NCBI GenBank assembly: GCA_029259775.1 | Contig: JAJDEN010000045.1 | Location: 186,001-250,000, forward strand | Direction of reading: 5' to 3' | Length of the DNA: 64,000 nucleotides | Source: Planctomycetota bacterium | GTDB lineage: Bacteria; Planctomycetota; PLA2; JAEUHO01 | Shown: positions 18,524 through 28,250 of the stretch, piece after piece | Numbering within the stretch: position 1 is the stretch's first letter | How the letters are laid out: the number at the start of each line of letters is the position of its first letter | Notes under the pieces: generated by a model | The model's input: the letters and a program-made list of their open reading frames with translations, nothing else | Told to the model about the DNA's origin: nothing | Databases searched by the model: none | Made by a program: the position numbers and the translations under genes

Positions 18524-19321
18524 CTACGGGGTGCTGATCTGGACGGTCGCACCCTGGGCGGCGAGGCGCGCGCGGGTGATGCGCACCGCGTCTTCCGAGA
18601 CATCCGCCGCGATCCACGAGCGGCCGGTGCGCGCCGCGACGGCCGCCGTCGTGCCGCTGCCGCAGCAGAGGTCGACAACGAGACCACCGGGCGGGCAGGA
18701 ACTGGTCACGATGCGCTCGAGCAGCGCTTCGGGCTTCTGGGTTGGGTAGCCGACGCGTTCGCGCGCCATGTTGTTGAGCGCGGGGATGTCCCACCAGTCG
18801 GGCGCCTTCTTGGTCTGGCCGGCCATGCGCTGCGAGGTCGCGGGGATGCGCGTCGCCTCGAACCATTGCTGGCCCGGCTCGCGCGCGTACCAAAGCAATG
18901 TGTCGTGCTTGCGCGGCCAGCGCCTCGGCGAGCTGCCGCCCAGACCGTAGAGCCAGACGATCTCGTTGAGGAAGGCGTCGTAGCCAAACAGCCCGTCGAG
19001 CATCACCTTGGCGTAGTGCACCGCGTGCCAGTCGAGGTGCACGTACATGCTGCCGGTAGGGGAGAGCAACTCCCGCAGCGCTGCGCAGCGCGCCTCGAGC
19101 CAACCGAGGTAGTCGTCCAGCCCGCCGCGCCACTGATCCGAGAAGGACGGCGCCGCGTCCGCGCTCTCGCCCGGCCCGACATGGCGCCGTCCCGTGAAGA
19201 AGGGCGGATCGAGGTAGACGAGGTCGACGGAGCCCGGCTCCAGACGCTTGGCCACGTCGAGGCACTCGCCGAGCAGGAGCTCGCCGCGCGCAGGGAGGGC
19301 CGGATCGGGTTCGCGTACCAC
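18524..19321 (-). CDS. Orphan beta-class DNA methyltransferase
   Basis: A 265-residue amino-methyltransferase with circularly permuted motif order. The catalytic motif IV (YLDPPFFTG) is near residue 38 and the AdoMet motif I (VVDLCCGSGTT) near residue 218, which defines the beta class. The conserved block YPTQKPEALLERI links them. It methylates adenine N6 or cytosine N4 in DNA; DPPF occurs in both groups. No restriction endonuclease or specificity subunit is adjacent, so it looks like an orphan, possibly regulatory like CcrM. The start is GTG at 19321. The stop TAG is followed by GGC, part of a TAGGGGC-like repeat. Confidence 0.82.
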   Translation of the reverse strand: MVREPDPALPARGELLLGECLDVAKRLEPGSVDLVYLDPPFFTGRRHVGPGESADAAPSFSDQWRGGLDDYLGWLEARCAALRELLSPTGSMYVHLDWHAVHYAKVMLDGLFGYDAFLNEIVWLYGLGGSSPRRWPRKHDTLLWYAREPGQQWFEATRIPATSQRMAGQTKKAPDWWDIPALNNMARERVGYPTQKPEALLERIVTSSCPPGGLVVDLCCGSGTTAAVAARTGRSWIAADVSEDAVRITRARLAAQGATVQISTP

Positions 19322-19370
19322 ACGCCCAGCATCCTCCGAGCCTCGGACACCAGCCCGCCGAGGCCTGCGG

Positions 19371-22300
19371 CTACTTGAAGGGGTTGGGTAGCTTCGGGAG
19401 CTTGGGCTTGGGGAGCTTCGGAAGCTTGGGCAGCTTCGGCGTGGGGAGCTTGGGGAGCTTCTTCTTGATCTTGTCGAGCAAGGACTTGCCGTTGCCCTTG
19501 CCGGGGATCGGCACGAAGGCCGACGGGTCCACCGTAGGGCTGACCTTCGGATCGTCGAGCGTGCCGGCGATCGTCATGGGGATCGCGCCGCCCGGGAGCT
19601 TGTCCTCCAAGCGCTTGCCGGCGCTGCCCTGGAGCGCGACCTTGCTTCGAAGGTCGAGCGCGCGGTTGAAGCCGACCTTGCCCGTCATGTCGATGATGAC
19701 GCGCGGGCCCGTGAGCTTCGTCTGCTTCACGTCGACGACGCGGTTCGCGACCGTGAACTCGCTGAGCAGCGTGGAGAAGCCCACGGCCTTGGCGAGCTCC
19801 GTCAGCACCAGGCTCGCCTCGGGCGCCACGAACTTGAGCGCCGTGACCAGCTTGCCGAGCTTGCTGTCGCCGCCCTTGCCGCCCCCGAAGAGCGTGGACT
19901 GCTTGACCTCGCCCTGCTCCATCTTGATCGTGCCGCTGCCGGTCAGGTCGTTGGCCATCGCGTCGCCCTGCAGCGCGGAGGAGGCGCCGTGGAGATCGGC
20001 ATCGAGACGTCCCGAGAGCACGGGCATCTTCGCGTCCGCCGGCAGGATCGCCGGCAGCACGTAGGCCAGGTAGCCGCCCACGCCGTCGCCCACGACGAGC
20101 GTCGAGGTGTCGACGCCTGCAAGCTTCACGTCCGACGTCCACGCGATCGCCGGTTGGCCCAGCGTGGTGTGGATGTCGATCTCGGCCGTGCCGCCGTTGA
20201 TGCCGGCGTCGAAGCGTGCGCTCAGCGGCGAACTCGCGTCGGCGCGTGAGGCCTTGAGGCGCGCATTCTTGATGTCGAGGCCCGACGTGGACCAGGTGCC
20301 AAACACCAGGTCGGCCGTCGTGAACAGGGCGGTGCCGTGGTCGGCGGGGGAGCCCGTGACGGTGACGCTGCCCGCAATCTGGCCGCTGCCCTTCAGATCC
20401 TCGTAGCCCTCGCCGAGCAGGGCGGCAAGCGTCGGGGCGAGCACGGCCGCGTCGCCGCCCACCTTCACGTGCACGTCGGCATCGGCGTCGGGCTCGGCCA
20501 CGAAGCTCGAGCCGCTCAGTTCGAGACGCAGGCCCGCGGCGTCCAGGGTGAGGTCGCGCGCTTCGTGCTTGCCTCCCGGACCTGCGATGTGCACGTCGGA
20601 GCGCAAGGTGACGCGCTTCTCCTGGATCGGCACGGCGCCGGGCCGGGCCAGCACGTACAGGTCGTTGGCCTGCGTCGTGCCAACCATGTGGTGGCCGTCG
20701 CCGTCGCCGCGGATGCGCAGGTCGGCGCGCACGCGGCCGCCGAGCATCCCGCGCGGATCCATGTCCATGAGCCCGCCGAGCCACGGGCGCGCCTGCGTGA
20801 GATCCACCGTGAGCTGCATCTCGCCCTGGCGGAAGGCGGTGGTCATGGTGCCGGCCGCCGGGCCGTCCTCGACCCTCACGTCGTTGAAGCTCGCGCTGCC
20901 CGAGCCACGGAGGCCCATGCCGCGCAGGTCCGAGAGGGTCACCTGCGACGCGCCGGCCTTGCGGGTCGAGACCAGCAGCGCATCGAAGGAGGCGGGCGTT
21001 GCCACGGGGCTCCACGACCGCGGGAATGTGATGTCCCGGGCGCGCACCTTGGTGGTGAACCGCATGTCGTCTGTCGTGCCCTTGCCCGTGCTGTCGAAGT
21101 GCAGCGTGCCGCCGATGCGCTCCCCCGGCTCGAGCCCCAGGCTCTCTGCCAGCAGGCGGGAGAGGCTGCCCAACTGCACGCGCAGGTTGAAGTCACCGTC
21201 CACCGCGTACGCGCTGCCCGGGCCGTAGGTAAAGCGCACGCCCTTGCTGGGATCGCTCGACGTCAGTCGCGCGAGCGAGGAGTCGAGCATCGTGAGACGC
21301 AGGGTCACGGCGCCGTCCTCGAGCTCCTCCATGCGGAAGGCCGCGACCAAGCGCGGCTCCTCGTAGCCGGCCGGAGCGATCTCGGACGGGCGCAGCTTCA
21401 GGTTCTCGATCAGGATGCCGGCGCCGACGTCCTTGCGGTCGGAGCCGCTGCCCGTCACCGTCGCGGTGAGCGAGCCGCCGGCGAGCGGTTCCAGCGCGGG
21501 CACCAAGCCGCGGAACGATCCGAGACGCCCCAGGTCGATGCGCGCCTCGATGCTGCCCATGAACCGGCCGCCGGCGCCGGGCTCGATGCGCACGGCCTCC
21601 TTCACGGCGATCGTCATGATGTTGCCGCCCTGCAGCGTGCCCGAGCCGATGCGAATGCGATCGCCGTCGGGGTTGAAGCGCACGCTCGTGTTCAGCGCCA
21701 TCGCGGGCTCGCGTACGATCTCCTCGCGCCCATCGACCACCCGCCGGAGGCGCAGATCACCGACCTCGGCCGTGATGTTGGCTTCGGTGTCGTCGTTGAC
21801 CGCGCGCAGCTGCACCTTGCTCTCGATGCGGCGAACCGTGAAGTGTGTGCCGTCGGCGCCCGTCGCGCCCAAGGCGTCGACGAGCGTCGTGAGTTCGCCG
21901 GAGATCGTCCGATTCGGATGCAGGGTCCCTCGGCCGTTCATCTCGACCGTGCCGGTGAGATCCGCGACGTCGAGCGTGTCCTCTGCCATGCGTGCGAGAC
22001 GGCTGAGCTTCAGCGGCGGCACCGTGACCTTGAAGATGCCGGTCTCGTTCGCGTCCATGGTCAGGAGCAGCTTGATGCGCGCATCGCCGCCGCCCTTGCC
22101 GGCGCCCTCGGCGAGCGCTTCCATGTCGAGGTTCTTCGTGCCGTTCGGCTTCACGCTCGCGGTGAACTGGATATCGCGTAGCGCGTTCGCGGCCTTGCCG
22201 TCCGCGTCGAGCGCCTCGACCGTGCCGCCGACGAGGACGATGTTGAGGTCCATGTCGGCCGCGCTGCTGCTTGTGCTGTCGCTCGCGGGCGGGGTTCTGC

Positions 22301-22748
22301 CTGACGTCGAGGGTTGGCTGCCGAGGTCCTTGGCGTTGCTCGTGCCGGCGGCGTTGCGGCGCAGCGTCACGTGCGGCTGCACCACGCGGAGGCGCGCGGC
22401 GATCTTTCCGCTCACCAGGCCGAGCACGTCGAGGTCGGCGTGGACCTTGTGGATCTTCGCCAGCGGGCCGTCGAATCCTTCCGGGCTGTGGATCGTGACG
22501 TCGCGAACGTCGACGCCCTTGAACCAGAACGCCGAGATGCTGCCGATCTCGACCTTGCGGCCGAGCGCCTCCCCGACGGACGCGGCGATCTTGTTCCGCA
22601 CGGGGCTCAGGCCGACCAGGAGGGGCGCGAGCAGGACGATCAGGAACAGGATCCCGAACGACCAGAACAGGCGCCGCCGCCAGCGCCCGCGGCGGCGCGG
22701 CGTGGGGGGCTTGGTGGGTGCGGGCGTAGCGGCAGCGTCAGCTGACAT
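19371..22748 (-). CDS. AsmA/TamB-like envelope protein with Lys-Leu-Pro tail
   Basis: A 1125-residue protein. A basic Pro-rich N-terminus precedes a single membrane helix at about 25-47 (LFWSFGILFLIVLLAPLLVGL). The AsmA-type start follows (IAASVGEALGRKVEIGSIS), then a very long beta-rich region of repeated strands as in the AsmA/DUF748 group. These proteins form hydrophobic-groove bridges that move phospholipid between membranes. The end is unusual: after about residue 1085 the chain is a run of K-L-P units (KLPKLPTPKLPKLPKLP and so on). The ATG at 22748 has GGAG upstream. It lies 59 bp downstream of the DUF368 gene on the same strand. Confidence 0.8.
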   Translation of the reverse strand: MSADAAATPAPTKPPTPRRRGRWRRRLFWSFGILFLIVLLAPLLVGLSPVRNKIAASVGEALGRKVEIGSISAFWFKGVDVRDVTIHSPEGFDGPLAKIHKVHADLDVLGLVSGKIAARLRVVQPHVTLRRNAAGTSNAKDLGSQPSTSGRTPPASDSTSSSAADMDLNIVLVGGTVEALDADGKAANALRDIQFTASVKPNGTKNLDMEALAEGAGKGGGDARIKLLLTMDANETGIFKVTVPPLKLSRLARMAEDTLDVADLTGTVEMNGRGTLHPNRTISGELTTLVDALGATGADGTHFTVRRIESKVQLRAVNDDTEANITAEVGDLRLRRVVDGREEIVREPAMALNTSVRFNPDGDRIRIGSGTLQGGNIMTIAVKEAVRIEPGAGGRFMGSIEARIDLGRLGSFRGLVPALEPLAGGSLTATVTGSGSDRKDVGAGILIENLKLRPSEIAPAGYEEPRLVAAFRMEELEDGAVTLRLTMLDSSLARLTSSDPSKGVRFTYGPGSAYAVDGDFNLRVQLGSLSRLLAESLGLEPGERIGGTLHFDSTGKGTTDDMRFTTKVRARDITFPRSWSPVATPASFDALLVSTRKAGASQVTLSDLRGMGLRGSGSASFNDVRVEDGPAAGTMTTAFRQGEMQLTVDLTQARPWLGGLMDMDPRGMLGGRVRADLRIRGDGDGHHMVGTTQANDLYVLARPGAVPIQEKRVTLRSDVHIAGPGGKHEARDLTLDAAGLRLELSGSSFVAEPDADADVHVKVGGDAAVLAPTLAALLGEGYEDLKGSGQIAGSVTVTGSPADHGTALFTTADLVFGTWSTSGLDIKNARLKASRADASSPLSARFDAGINGGTAEIDIHTTLGQPAIAWTSDVKLAGVDTSTLVVGDGVGGYLAYVLPAILPADAKMPVLSGRLDADLHGASSALQGDAMANDLTGSGTIKMEQGEVKQSTLFGGGKGGDSKLGKLVTALKFVAPEASLVLTELAKAVGFSTLLSEFTVANRVVDVKQTKLTGPRVIIDMTGKVGFNRALDLRSKVALQGSAGKRLEDKLPGGAIPMTIAGTLDDPKVSPTVDPSAFVPIPGKGNGKSLLDKIKKKLPKLPTPKLPKLPKLPKPKLPKLPNPFK

Positions 22749-22807
22749 GGTGATCTCCGTGCCAAGCCATTCTGACCCACCGCGCGGGACCTGCCAGCGC
22801 TCCGCTC

Positions 22808-23740
22808 CTAGCGCGCTTCGATTCGCCGCTCGAGCAGCCGGAGACCCCAGACGGCCGCGGCGCCGAGCGCGGCGAACAACAGGACCCAGGCGAGCTGATC
22901 GCCCACGCCGACGTTCGCCATGCGGCCCAGGTCGTGGTCCTTGAGGTCGTAGTGGCTCTTCCAGGGCCACAGCGCGGGCAGGGAGCCCGCCATCAATCCC
23001 GTGAGCACGGCCATGGTCGGATCGTGCCGCGTGCGCAGCAGGCGCCGCAGCAGGGGTACGAAGAGGATCAGGCCCAGGGCGACGCCGCCGAAGAAGACGC
23101 CGAGCTTCGCGAAGTCCGCGTCGTGCACGGCGCCGGCGACGGTCGTGTACTGGCCGAGCACCAGGAGCAGCAACGAACCGCTGATGCCCGGTAGCAGCAT
23201 CACCGAGATCGCCAGCGCGCCGCCGTAGAGCAGCATCCAGGTCTGGGGCTCGGTCCGGGCGTGGTCGAGCTGCACGCCCCAGGCGACGACGCCGCACGCC
23301 ACGAGGGCGAGGATCCAGCACGTGGGCGTGACGTTGCGGATGCGACGCCAGGGTTCGGGCAAGCTGAAGATGACGAGGCCGAGGAAGAACGCATAGCAGA
23401 GCGGCGCGGTGTCCTCACGGCGCAGCAGGCCCTTGACCTCGGACGGACCGACGAGCACGCGCGTGCCGACGAAGTACGCGACGCCGACGCCGAGCATGAG
23501 CGGTAGGAGGAACTGCAGCGCGGCGCGCAGGCGCCCACGCCCCTCCGGGGAGCGCACGTGCACCGGCAGGCGCAACATCGTGCCGATGGCATCGATGAGC
23601 CGTTGGTAGATGCCGACGACGAGCGCGATCGTGCCGCCGGAGACGCCCGGCACCGAGTCCGCGGCGCCCATGAGCAGGCCGGACGAGATGGAGAGGGGCC
23701 ACGGCAGCGGCTTCTCCGGCGGGCGCGGCGTGTCGGTCAT
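22808..23740 (-). CDS. DUF368 membrane protein (PopT-type polyprenyl-phosphate transporter)
   Basis: A 310-residue polytopic membrane protein with about eight to nine helices. It has the DUF368 hallmarks: GLLMGAADSVPGVSGGTIALV near the N-terminus and its internal echo MLLPGISGSLLLLVLGQY. The re-entrant PGVSGG and PGISGS loops form the core of the family. Family members (PopT) flip undecaprenyl phosphate back across the inner membrane to recycle the cell-wall lipid carrier. It is upstream of, and probably co-transcribed with, the AsmA-like gene, so the pair would serve envelope lipid traffic. It starts with ATG at 23740, 83 bp from the divergent PilZ gene. Confidence 0.9.
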   Translation of the reverse strand: MTDTPRPPEKPLPWPLSISSGLLMGAADSVPGVSGGTIALVVGIYQRLIDAIGTMLRLPVHVRSPEGRGRLRAALQFLLPLMLGVGVAYFVGTRVLVGPSEVKGLLRREDTAPLCYAFFLGLVIFSLPEPWRRIRNVTPTCWILALVACGVVAWGVQLDHARTEPQTWMLLYGGALAISVMLLPGISGSLLLLVLGQYTTVAGAVHDADFAKLGVFFGGVALGLILFVPLLRRLLRTRHDPTMAVLTGLMAGSLPALWPWKSHYDLKDHDLGRMANVGVGDQLAWVLLFAALGAAAVWGLRLLERRIEAR

Positions 23741-23823
23741 GCGGATCTCGTACCACGGCGGCGCCCTCCGGCGCCGTGGATTGGCGGCGCCGGGATCTGG
23801 GACGCCTGCGCTACACTCTGCCC

Positions 23824-24162
23824 ATGTGCAGCTCCGAGCGCCGCCGGGCCGAACGACATCCCGTGGACATCCCCGGGGAGTTGTTCCTGTCTGATGCCCG
23901 CCGCGTGCCCGTGCGCATCAAGAACCTCGGCCGCCTGGGCGCCCTCGTGCAGATCACGGATCTCGAGGAGCCGGTCTTGGAGGGCGAGCGCGCCGTCCTG
24001 GACCACCCGGTCGTGGATGAGCAGGAGCATGCGACCGAGGACCGCGCGCGGACGGCGTGTGCGGTCGTGCGTGTGGAGCTCGACTTCGAGGCGGACGGCA
24101 TCCGGCGGGAGCTGGCCGTGTACTTCGATGACGGGGCGAGGCCTGAGGGGTACAGCGGGTAG
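23824..24162 (+). CDS. PilZ-like domain protein
   Basis: A 112-residue protein beginning SSERRRAERHPVDIPGELF, which fits the RxxxR...(D/N)xSxxG layout of PilZ c-di-GMP receptors at its first motif. The second motif is degenerate: KNLGRLGALV appears instead of DLSxxG. Binding of c-di-GMP is therefore uncertain. The beta-barrel pattern continues to the end. The ATG at 23824 was preferred over the upstream frame because the RxxxR motif starts just after it. It stands alone between the DUF368 gene and the recJ terminus. Confidence 0.6.
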   Translation: MCSSERRRAERHPVDIPGELFLSDARRVPVRIKNLGRLGALVQITDLEEPVLEGERAVLDHPVVDEQEHATEDRARTACAVVRVELDFEADGIRRELAVYFDDGARPEGYSG

Positions 24163-24182
24163 CCGTCGCCGCCGTGGTCGGC

Positions 24183-24218
24183 CACGTTGACCTCCACGTT
24201 GACCTCCACGTTGACCTT
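24183..24218. repeat. Three tandem 12-bp units
   Basis: Three head-to-tail copies of CACGTTGACCTC at 24183-24194, 24195-24206 and 24207-24218; the last has one change. It lies in the spacer between the PilZ gene and the recJ stop. No protein or site is recognisable. Confidence 0.85.
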
Positions 24219-24254
24219 TCACTTCCCCGGGTTGGCACATGCACTTGGGGCGTC

Positions 24255-24298
24255 GTGGGCGGCCAACCGCTCCGGCTGCGCCGTCGCTCGGGCTAGGG
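24255..24298. repeat. Dispersed GGGCGGCCAACCGCTCCGGCT element
   Basis: A GC-rich unit that ends at the recJ stop codon. Related copies are at 50877-50927 (ending at the stop of a HEAT-repeat gene) and about 57068-57113. All read GGGCG(G/A)CCAACCGCT-CGGCTGCGCC-TCGCT-GGCT, with the two latter copies ending in CCCCTAC. Confidence 0.7.
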
Positions 24299-26059
24299 CT
24301 AGGGAGAAGGCGCCGCGCTGCTCGGGCGCATGTCGACAAGCCGGAACTCAGCCGTACGCGTGCCGCGCCACTCGTTGATCACCGGCGTGACCGCCAGGTC
24401 CAACGGCTCGCCGGCCGACGCCATGTCGAACATCGAAGCCTGACGGAAGCCCACCACACGGATCGCACCCTGCTCCTGCTTCAACGCGAACGAGAGGTGC
24501 GCCGACGTCGCACCCATCAACCGCGGCTTGCCCGCCACCTTCGCGCCGCGCACGACAAACAGCGGCTCGGGGTTGTCCTTGCCGAACGGGGCCATGCGCC
24601 GCACCGCGTAGATCGTGTCCAGATCCCACTCGTCCACGAGGGAGTCCGCATCGATCTCGAGCATGCGCGTCGGCGCCGCACCCTCGCGCTGACGCGTGAC
24701 CGCGTCCTCGAAGGCCGACCGGAAGGCCGGCGCCTTCTCGATCTTGATGTCCATGCCGGCCGCCATGGCGTGCCCGCCGTAGCTCTCGAGATGGTCCGAG
24801 GCCTCGCCCAGCGCCATGTGGACGTTGACGGCTGCCGGCGTGCGGCACGAGCCACGTCCACGACCGTCCGTGAAGCCGATGACCGCGGCCGGGCGCTGGT
24901 ACTTGTCGACCATGCGCGCGGCGACGATCCCGACAACACCGACATGCCAGCCCTCGCCCCACAGCACGAGTGCGCTCCGGTCATGCTCCCGCAGGAGCGC
25001 GTCGGCCTGCTCGTCGGCCTCGGCCAGCACGCCTTTCTCGACCATCTGCCGCTCCTTGTTGGCCTCGTCGAGCTGCCGCGCGATGTCCTTGCAGCGGACC
25101 GGGTCCTCCAGCGTCAGCAGATCGATCACGAGCTCCGGCCGACAAAGCCGACCGGCGGCGTTGAGCCGCGGGCCGATCTTGAAACCCACATCCTCGGTCG
25201 TGAGCGGCAGCGCGCCGAGCTGGCAGGCTTCCAGCAAGGCCTGGATGCCGGGATGCGGCGAACGGCGCAGCGCCGCGAGTCCGGTCGCAACGAGCACGCG
25301 GTTCTCACCGACGAGCGGCACGACGTCGCACACCGTCGCGAGCGCCACGAGGCCCATGGCGTCACGCAGGAATGCCTTGAGCTTGCCGGGGTCCACGCGG
25401 CCGCGCACGCGATCGGCGACGGCCCACGCGAGCTTGAACCCGAGACCGCAACCGCACAGGTTCCGGGCGTCGGCGCTGCCGCCGGGCATCTGGGGGTTCA
25501 CCATCGCGTAGGCGGGAGGCAGCTCGCCGCCAGGCAGGTGGTGGTCGGTGACGATCACGTCCATGCCCAGCTCGACCGCGCGCTGGATCGGCTCGAGCGC
25601 GGTGCTCCCGTTGTCGACCGTGACCGCGACCGTGACGCCGGACTCTGCCAGCCGCTCGATGGCGCGGACGCTGAGGCCGTAGCCATCCTTCATGCGGTCC
25701 GGGATCGACCACGTGACATCGGCTCCGGCCATCTGGAAGAAACGCACGAGCAACGCCGTGCCCGTCATGCCGTCCACGTCGTAGTCACCGCAGATCGCGA
25801 TGCGCTCGCCGGCTTGAAGTGCCCGCGCCAGTCGCTCCGTCGCCTTGTCGAGATCAGGCAAACCCTCGGGAGGGGAGAGGTCGGCCAATCTCGGACTCAG
25901 GAAACGTCTGGCGCGGGGCTCGGAACGGATGTCTCGCAGCCACAGGAGGCGCGCCACCAGGGGCGGCACCCCCAAGGTGCGTGCGAGGTCCGGAATGTCT
26001 GTCTCCAGCGCATCGGGCTCGATGGGCCGCAGGGCCCAGGTGGTGTCGGGAACGCGCAC
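24299..26059 (-). CDS. recJ: Single-stranded-DNA-specific exonuclease RecJ
   Basis: A 586-residue DHH-superfamily 5'-3' exonuclease for recombination and mismatch repair. The motifs are [17 protein letters not shown] (motif I), VTVDNGS (motif II), the DHH motif [11 protein letters not shown], and further on the DHHA1 domain with [15 protein letters not shown] and [17 protein letters not shown]-terminal OB-fold follows. The start is GTG at 26059 with an excellent GGAGGA just upstream. The open frame runs on to 26188, but those residues are not RecJ-like. It is divergent from selB, with 204 bp between them. The stop abuts a dispersed repeat. Confidence 0.93.
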   Translation of the reverse strand: MRVPDTTWALRPIEPDALETDIPDLARTLGVPPLVARLLWLRDIRSEPRARRFLSPRLADLSPPEGLPDLDKATERLARALQAGERIAICGDYDVDGMTGTALLVRFFQMAGADVTWSIPDRMKDGYGLSVRAIERLAESGVTVAVTVDNGSTALEPIQRAVELGMDVIVTDHHLPGGELPPAYAMVNPQMPGGSADARNLCGCGLGFKLAWAVADRVRGRVDPGKLKAFLRDAMGLVALATVCDVVPLVGENRVLVATGLAALRRSPHPGIQALLEACQLGALPLTTEDVGFKIGPRLNAAGRLCRPELVIDLLTLEDPVRCKDIARQLDEANKERQMVEKGVLAEADEQADALLREHDRSALVLWGEGWHVGVVGIVAARMVDKYQRPAAVIGFTDGRGRGSCRTPAAVNVHMALGEASDHLESYGGHAMAAGMDIKIEKAPAFRSAFEDAVTRQREGAAPTRMLEIDADSLVDEWDLDTIYAVRRMAPFGKDNPEPLFVVRGAKVAGKPRLMGATSAHLSFALKQEQGAIRVVGFRQASMFDMASAGEPLDLAVTPVINEWRGTRTAEFRLVDMRPSSAAPSP

Positions 26060-26263
26060 GGATCCTCCGGTCGCACCCCAGCTCTGCGGACTCGACCCCA
26101 GTGGTGGACTTGTAGCCGATCGTGCAGGGGCGCAAGGCCCCGACCCGCTCGGCGCGAAAGCACGTGCCCCGCCCGAAGGCGCGTCCACGCAGCAGGCAGG
26201 TAGGATGCTGCCCGCCTTACGGCGACAACACTAGCCAGCCCCACCGACGGCGCGCAGAGGCCC

Positions 26264-28198
26264 ATGACCAGCACATCCACGCACGTCCGCCGCCTGATCC
26301 TGGGCACCGCCGGCCACATCGACCACGGCAAGACCTCGCTCGTGAAGCGCCTGACCGGGACCTGGACCGACACGCTCCCCGAGGAGCAAGAGCGCGGCAT
26401 GACGATCGACGTCGGCTACGCGGAGTTCGCCCTCGCGGACGGGACGGAAGTCGGTCTCCTGGACGTCCCCGGGCACGAGCGCCTGGTGCGGACCATGGTC
26501 GCCGCCGCAACCGCGATGGACCTCGCCCTGCTCGTCGTGGCCGCCGACGACGGCCCCATGCCCCAGACGCGCGAGCACGTCGAGATCCTCGACGTGCTCG
26601 GCATCAAGCGGCTCGTGGTCGCGCTCACCAAGGTCGACCTCGCCGACGAGGAGATGGTCTTCATCGCCGAAGAGGAGATCGCAGAGATGCTCGCGCCGAC
26701 CGGCATGGCCGGCGCGCAGATCGTGCGCGTGTCCTCGGAGACGGGGGATGGGTTCGACGACCTACGCGCAGCGCTCGGCGCGACGATCCCGCCGCCGCGC
26801 GGCGAGGTCGACGATCCCTTCATCTTCCGCATGTCCGTACTGCGGCGCTTCCTCGTTCCCGGCCGCGGCGCCGTGCTCACAGGCATCCCGATGAGCGGCA
26901 GCATCGCGGTGGGAGATCGCGTCGACGTGCTGCCCGAGACGTGGAGCGGCAAGGTGCGCGGCGTCCAGGTGCATCATCGCGACGCCGAGGTCGCCCGTCG
27001 CGGTCACCGGGCTGCGCTCGCGCTGAGCGACGTGCAAGCCGACAAGGTGAAGCGCGGCATGGTCATCGCGACGGCCGGCGTGCTGCGTCCCGTCGAGCGC
27101 CTCGCCGCCCATGTGCGCATTCTCGGTGGCGCCCGCAAGCCGTTGAACCACGGTGATCGCGCACGCCTCCACATCGGCTCGGATCAGGCCGTCGTGCGCG
27201 TGCACTTGCCCGGCCGCAAGCCGATCCGACCCGGCACGAGCGATGTCGTGGAGCTCGAGTCGGCGACGCCGCTCATCGCAGCCCCCGGCGACAAGCTGGT
27301 GCTCCGGGCCGAGAACGCCTCGGCCACGCTCGGCGGCGGCTACGTGATCGAGGTGCTGGAGTCGCGCCTGAGGCGTCGCCAAGGCATCGTCGATGCGCTC
27401 CTCGAGCGGGCGAAGCATCTCGATGACCCTCTCGCCCTCGTACGCGGCTGCCTCGTCGCGGCCGGGGACCGCGGGACGACCCCGGCTGACATCGCCGCGC
27501 ATACCGCGCTCCGGCCCGATGTCCTGCCCGACTTGATCGAACAGCTAGCCAAGGCGCGCGAGGCCGTGGCCGTCGGGCGCGGCGGGGGGCGCTGGGTCCA
27601 TGGGCCGGCGTTCGACAAGGTCGCGCGGCGCCTCGACGAGGACGTGCAGAAGCTGCACGAGAAGGACGTGGCCGTCGCCGAGCTCTCGCTGGCCGCCGTG
27701 CGCGCCGCGGCGGGGCGCATGGAGCCGGCCGTCGTCGAGCAGGCGATCATGCATCTCGTCAGCAAGGGACGTCTCGTGCGCACGCCGGCGGGCGGTGTCC
27801 ATCACCGGGACCACTCCTCGGAGCTGCCCGCCAAGGACAAGGAACGCTGCGAGAGGGTGAGCGCCATGCTGCGCACCGCCGGCCCCAAGCCGCCGGCGCT
27901 CGAGGACATCGAGGCCGAGATCGGACTGACCACACCCGAGACGCTGCGCGCGCTGAAGCTGCTCGAGTCCCGGGGGCGCGCATTCAAGACCGAGACCCAC
28001 TGGTTCGACGGTGCATTCGTCGAGGGGGCGAAGGCCCGGATCCGCGAGCACGCCAGCCAGCACGGAGGGTTCAAGCCCGCGGACGTCCGCGATCTGATCG
28101 GCACCACACGCAAGTGGCTCATCCCGCTGCTCGAAGCCCTGGACAAGTCGGGCTTCTCCCGTCGCTCCGGGGACCAGCGCGTCGTTCGCGATTCTTGA
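26264..28198 (+). CDS. selB: Selenocysteine-specific elongation factor SelB
   Basis: A 644-residue translational GTPase that brings Sec-tRNA to UGA codons marked by a SECIS hairpin. The GTPase domain shows G1 ([11 protein letters not shown]), G3 ([12 protein letters not shown]) and G4 (LTKVDL), with the SelB-type short G2 ([16 protein letters not shown]). Two beta-barrel domains follow. From about residue 370 come four winged-helix repeats for mRNA hairpin binding; the last includes the [14 protein letters not shown] segment. Length and order are typical. The organism should therefore use selenocysteine. No selA, selD or selC is in the window, and I found no in-frame-TGA selenoprotein gene here. 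Confidence 0.93.
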   Translation: MTSTSTHVRRLILGTAGHIDHGKTSLVKRLTGTWTDTLPEEQERGMTIDVGYAEFALADGTEVGLLDVPGHERLVRTMVAAATAMDLALLVVAADDGPMPQTREHVEILDVLGIKRLVVALTKVDLADEEMVFIAEEEIAEMLAPTGMAGAQIVRVSSETGDGFDDLRAALGATIPPPRGEVDDPFIFRMSVLRRFLVPGRGAVLTGIPMSGSIAVGDRVDVLPETWSGKVRGVQVHHRDAEVARRGHRAALALSDVQADKVKRGMVIATAGVLRPVERLAAHVRILGGARKPLNHGDRARLHIGSDQAVVRVHLPGRKPIRPGTSDVVELESATPLIAAPGDKLVLRAENASATLGGGYVIEVLESRLRRRQGIVDALLERAKHLDDPLALVRGCLVAAGDRGTTPADIAAHTALRPDVLPDLIEQLAKAREAVAVGRGGGRWVHGPAFDKVARRLDEDVQKLHEKDVAVAELSLAAVRAAAGRMEPAVVEQAIMHLVSKGRLVRTPAGGVHHRDHSSELPAKDKERCERVSAMLRTAGPKPPALEDIEAEIGLTTPETLRALKLLESRGRAFKTETHWFDGAFVEGAKARIREHASQHGGFKPADVRDLIGTTRKWLIPLLEALDKSGFSRRSGDQRVVRDS

Positions 28199-28250
28199 CG
28201 TTCGGGCACCGAATCCGTGGAGAGGCGCCGAGCAGGGCTACGATGACCCC

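Noticed and set aside
20337-22181. A 614-residue plus-strand ORF opposite the AsmA-like gene.
   Set aside because: Low-complexity His/Arg/Ala content typical of a shadow frame; no start signal.
26060-26263. Possible selC (tRNA-Sec) beside selB; the minus strand has a GGGTCGAGTCC string like a T-loop.
   Set aside because: No matching acceptor stem, no TCA anticodon loop and no pairing T-arm could be found around it.
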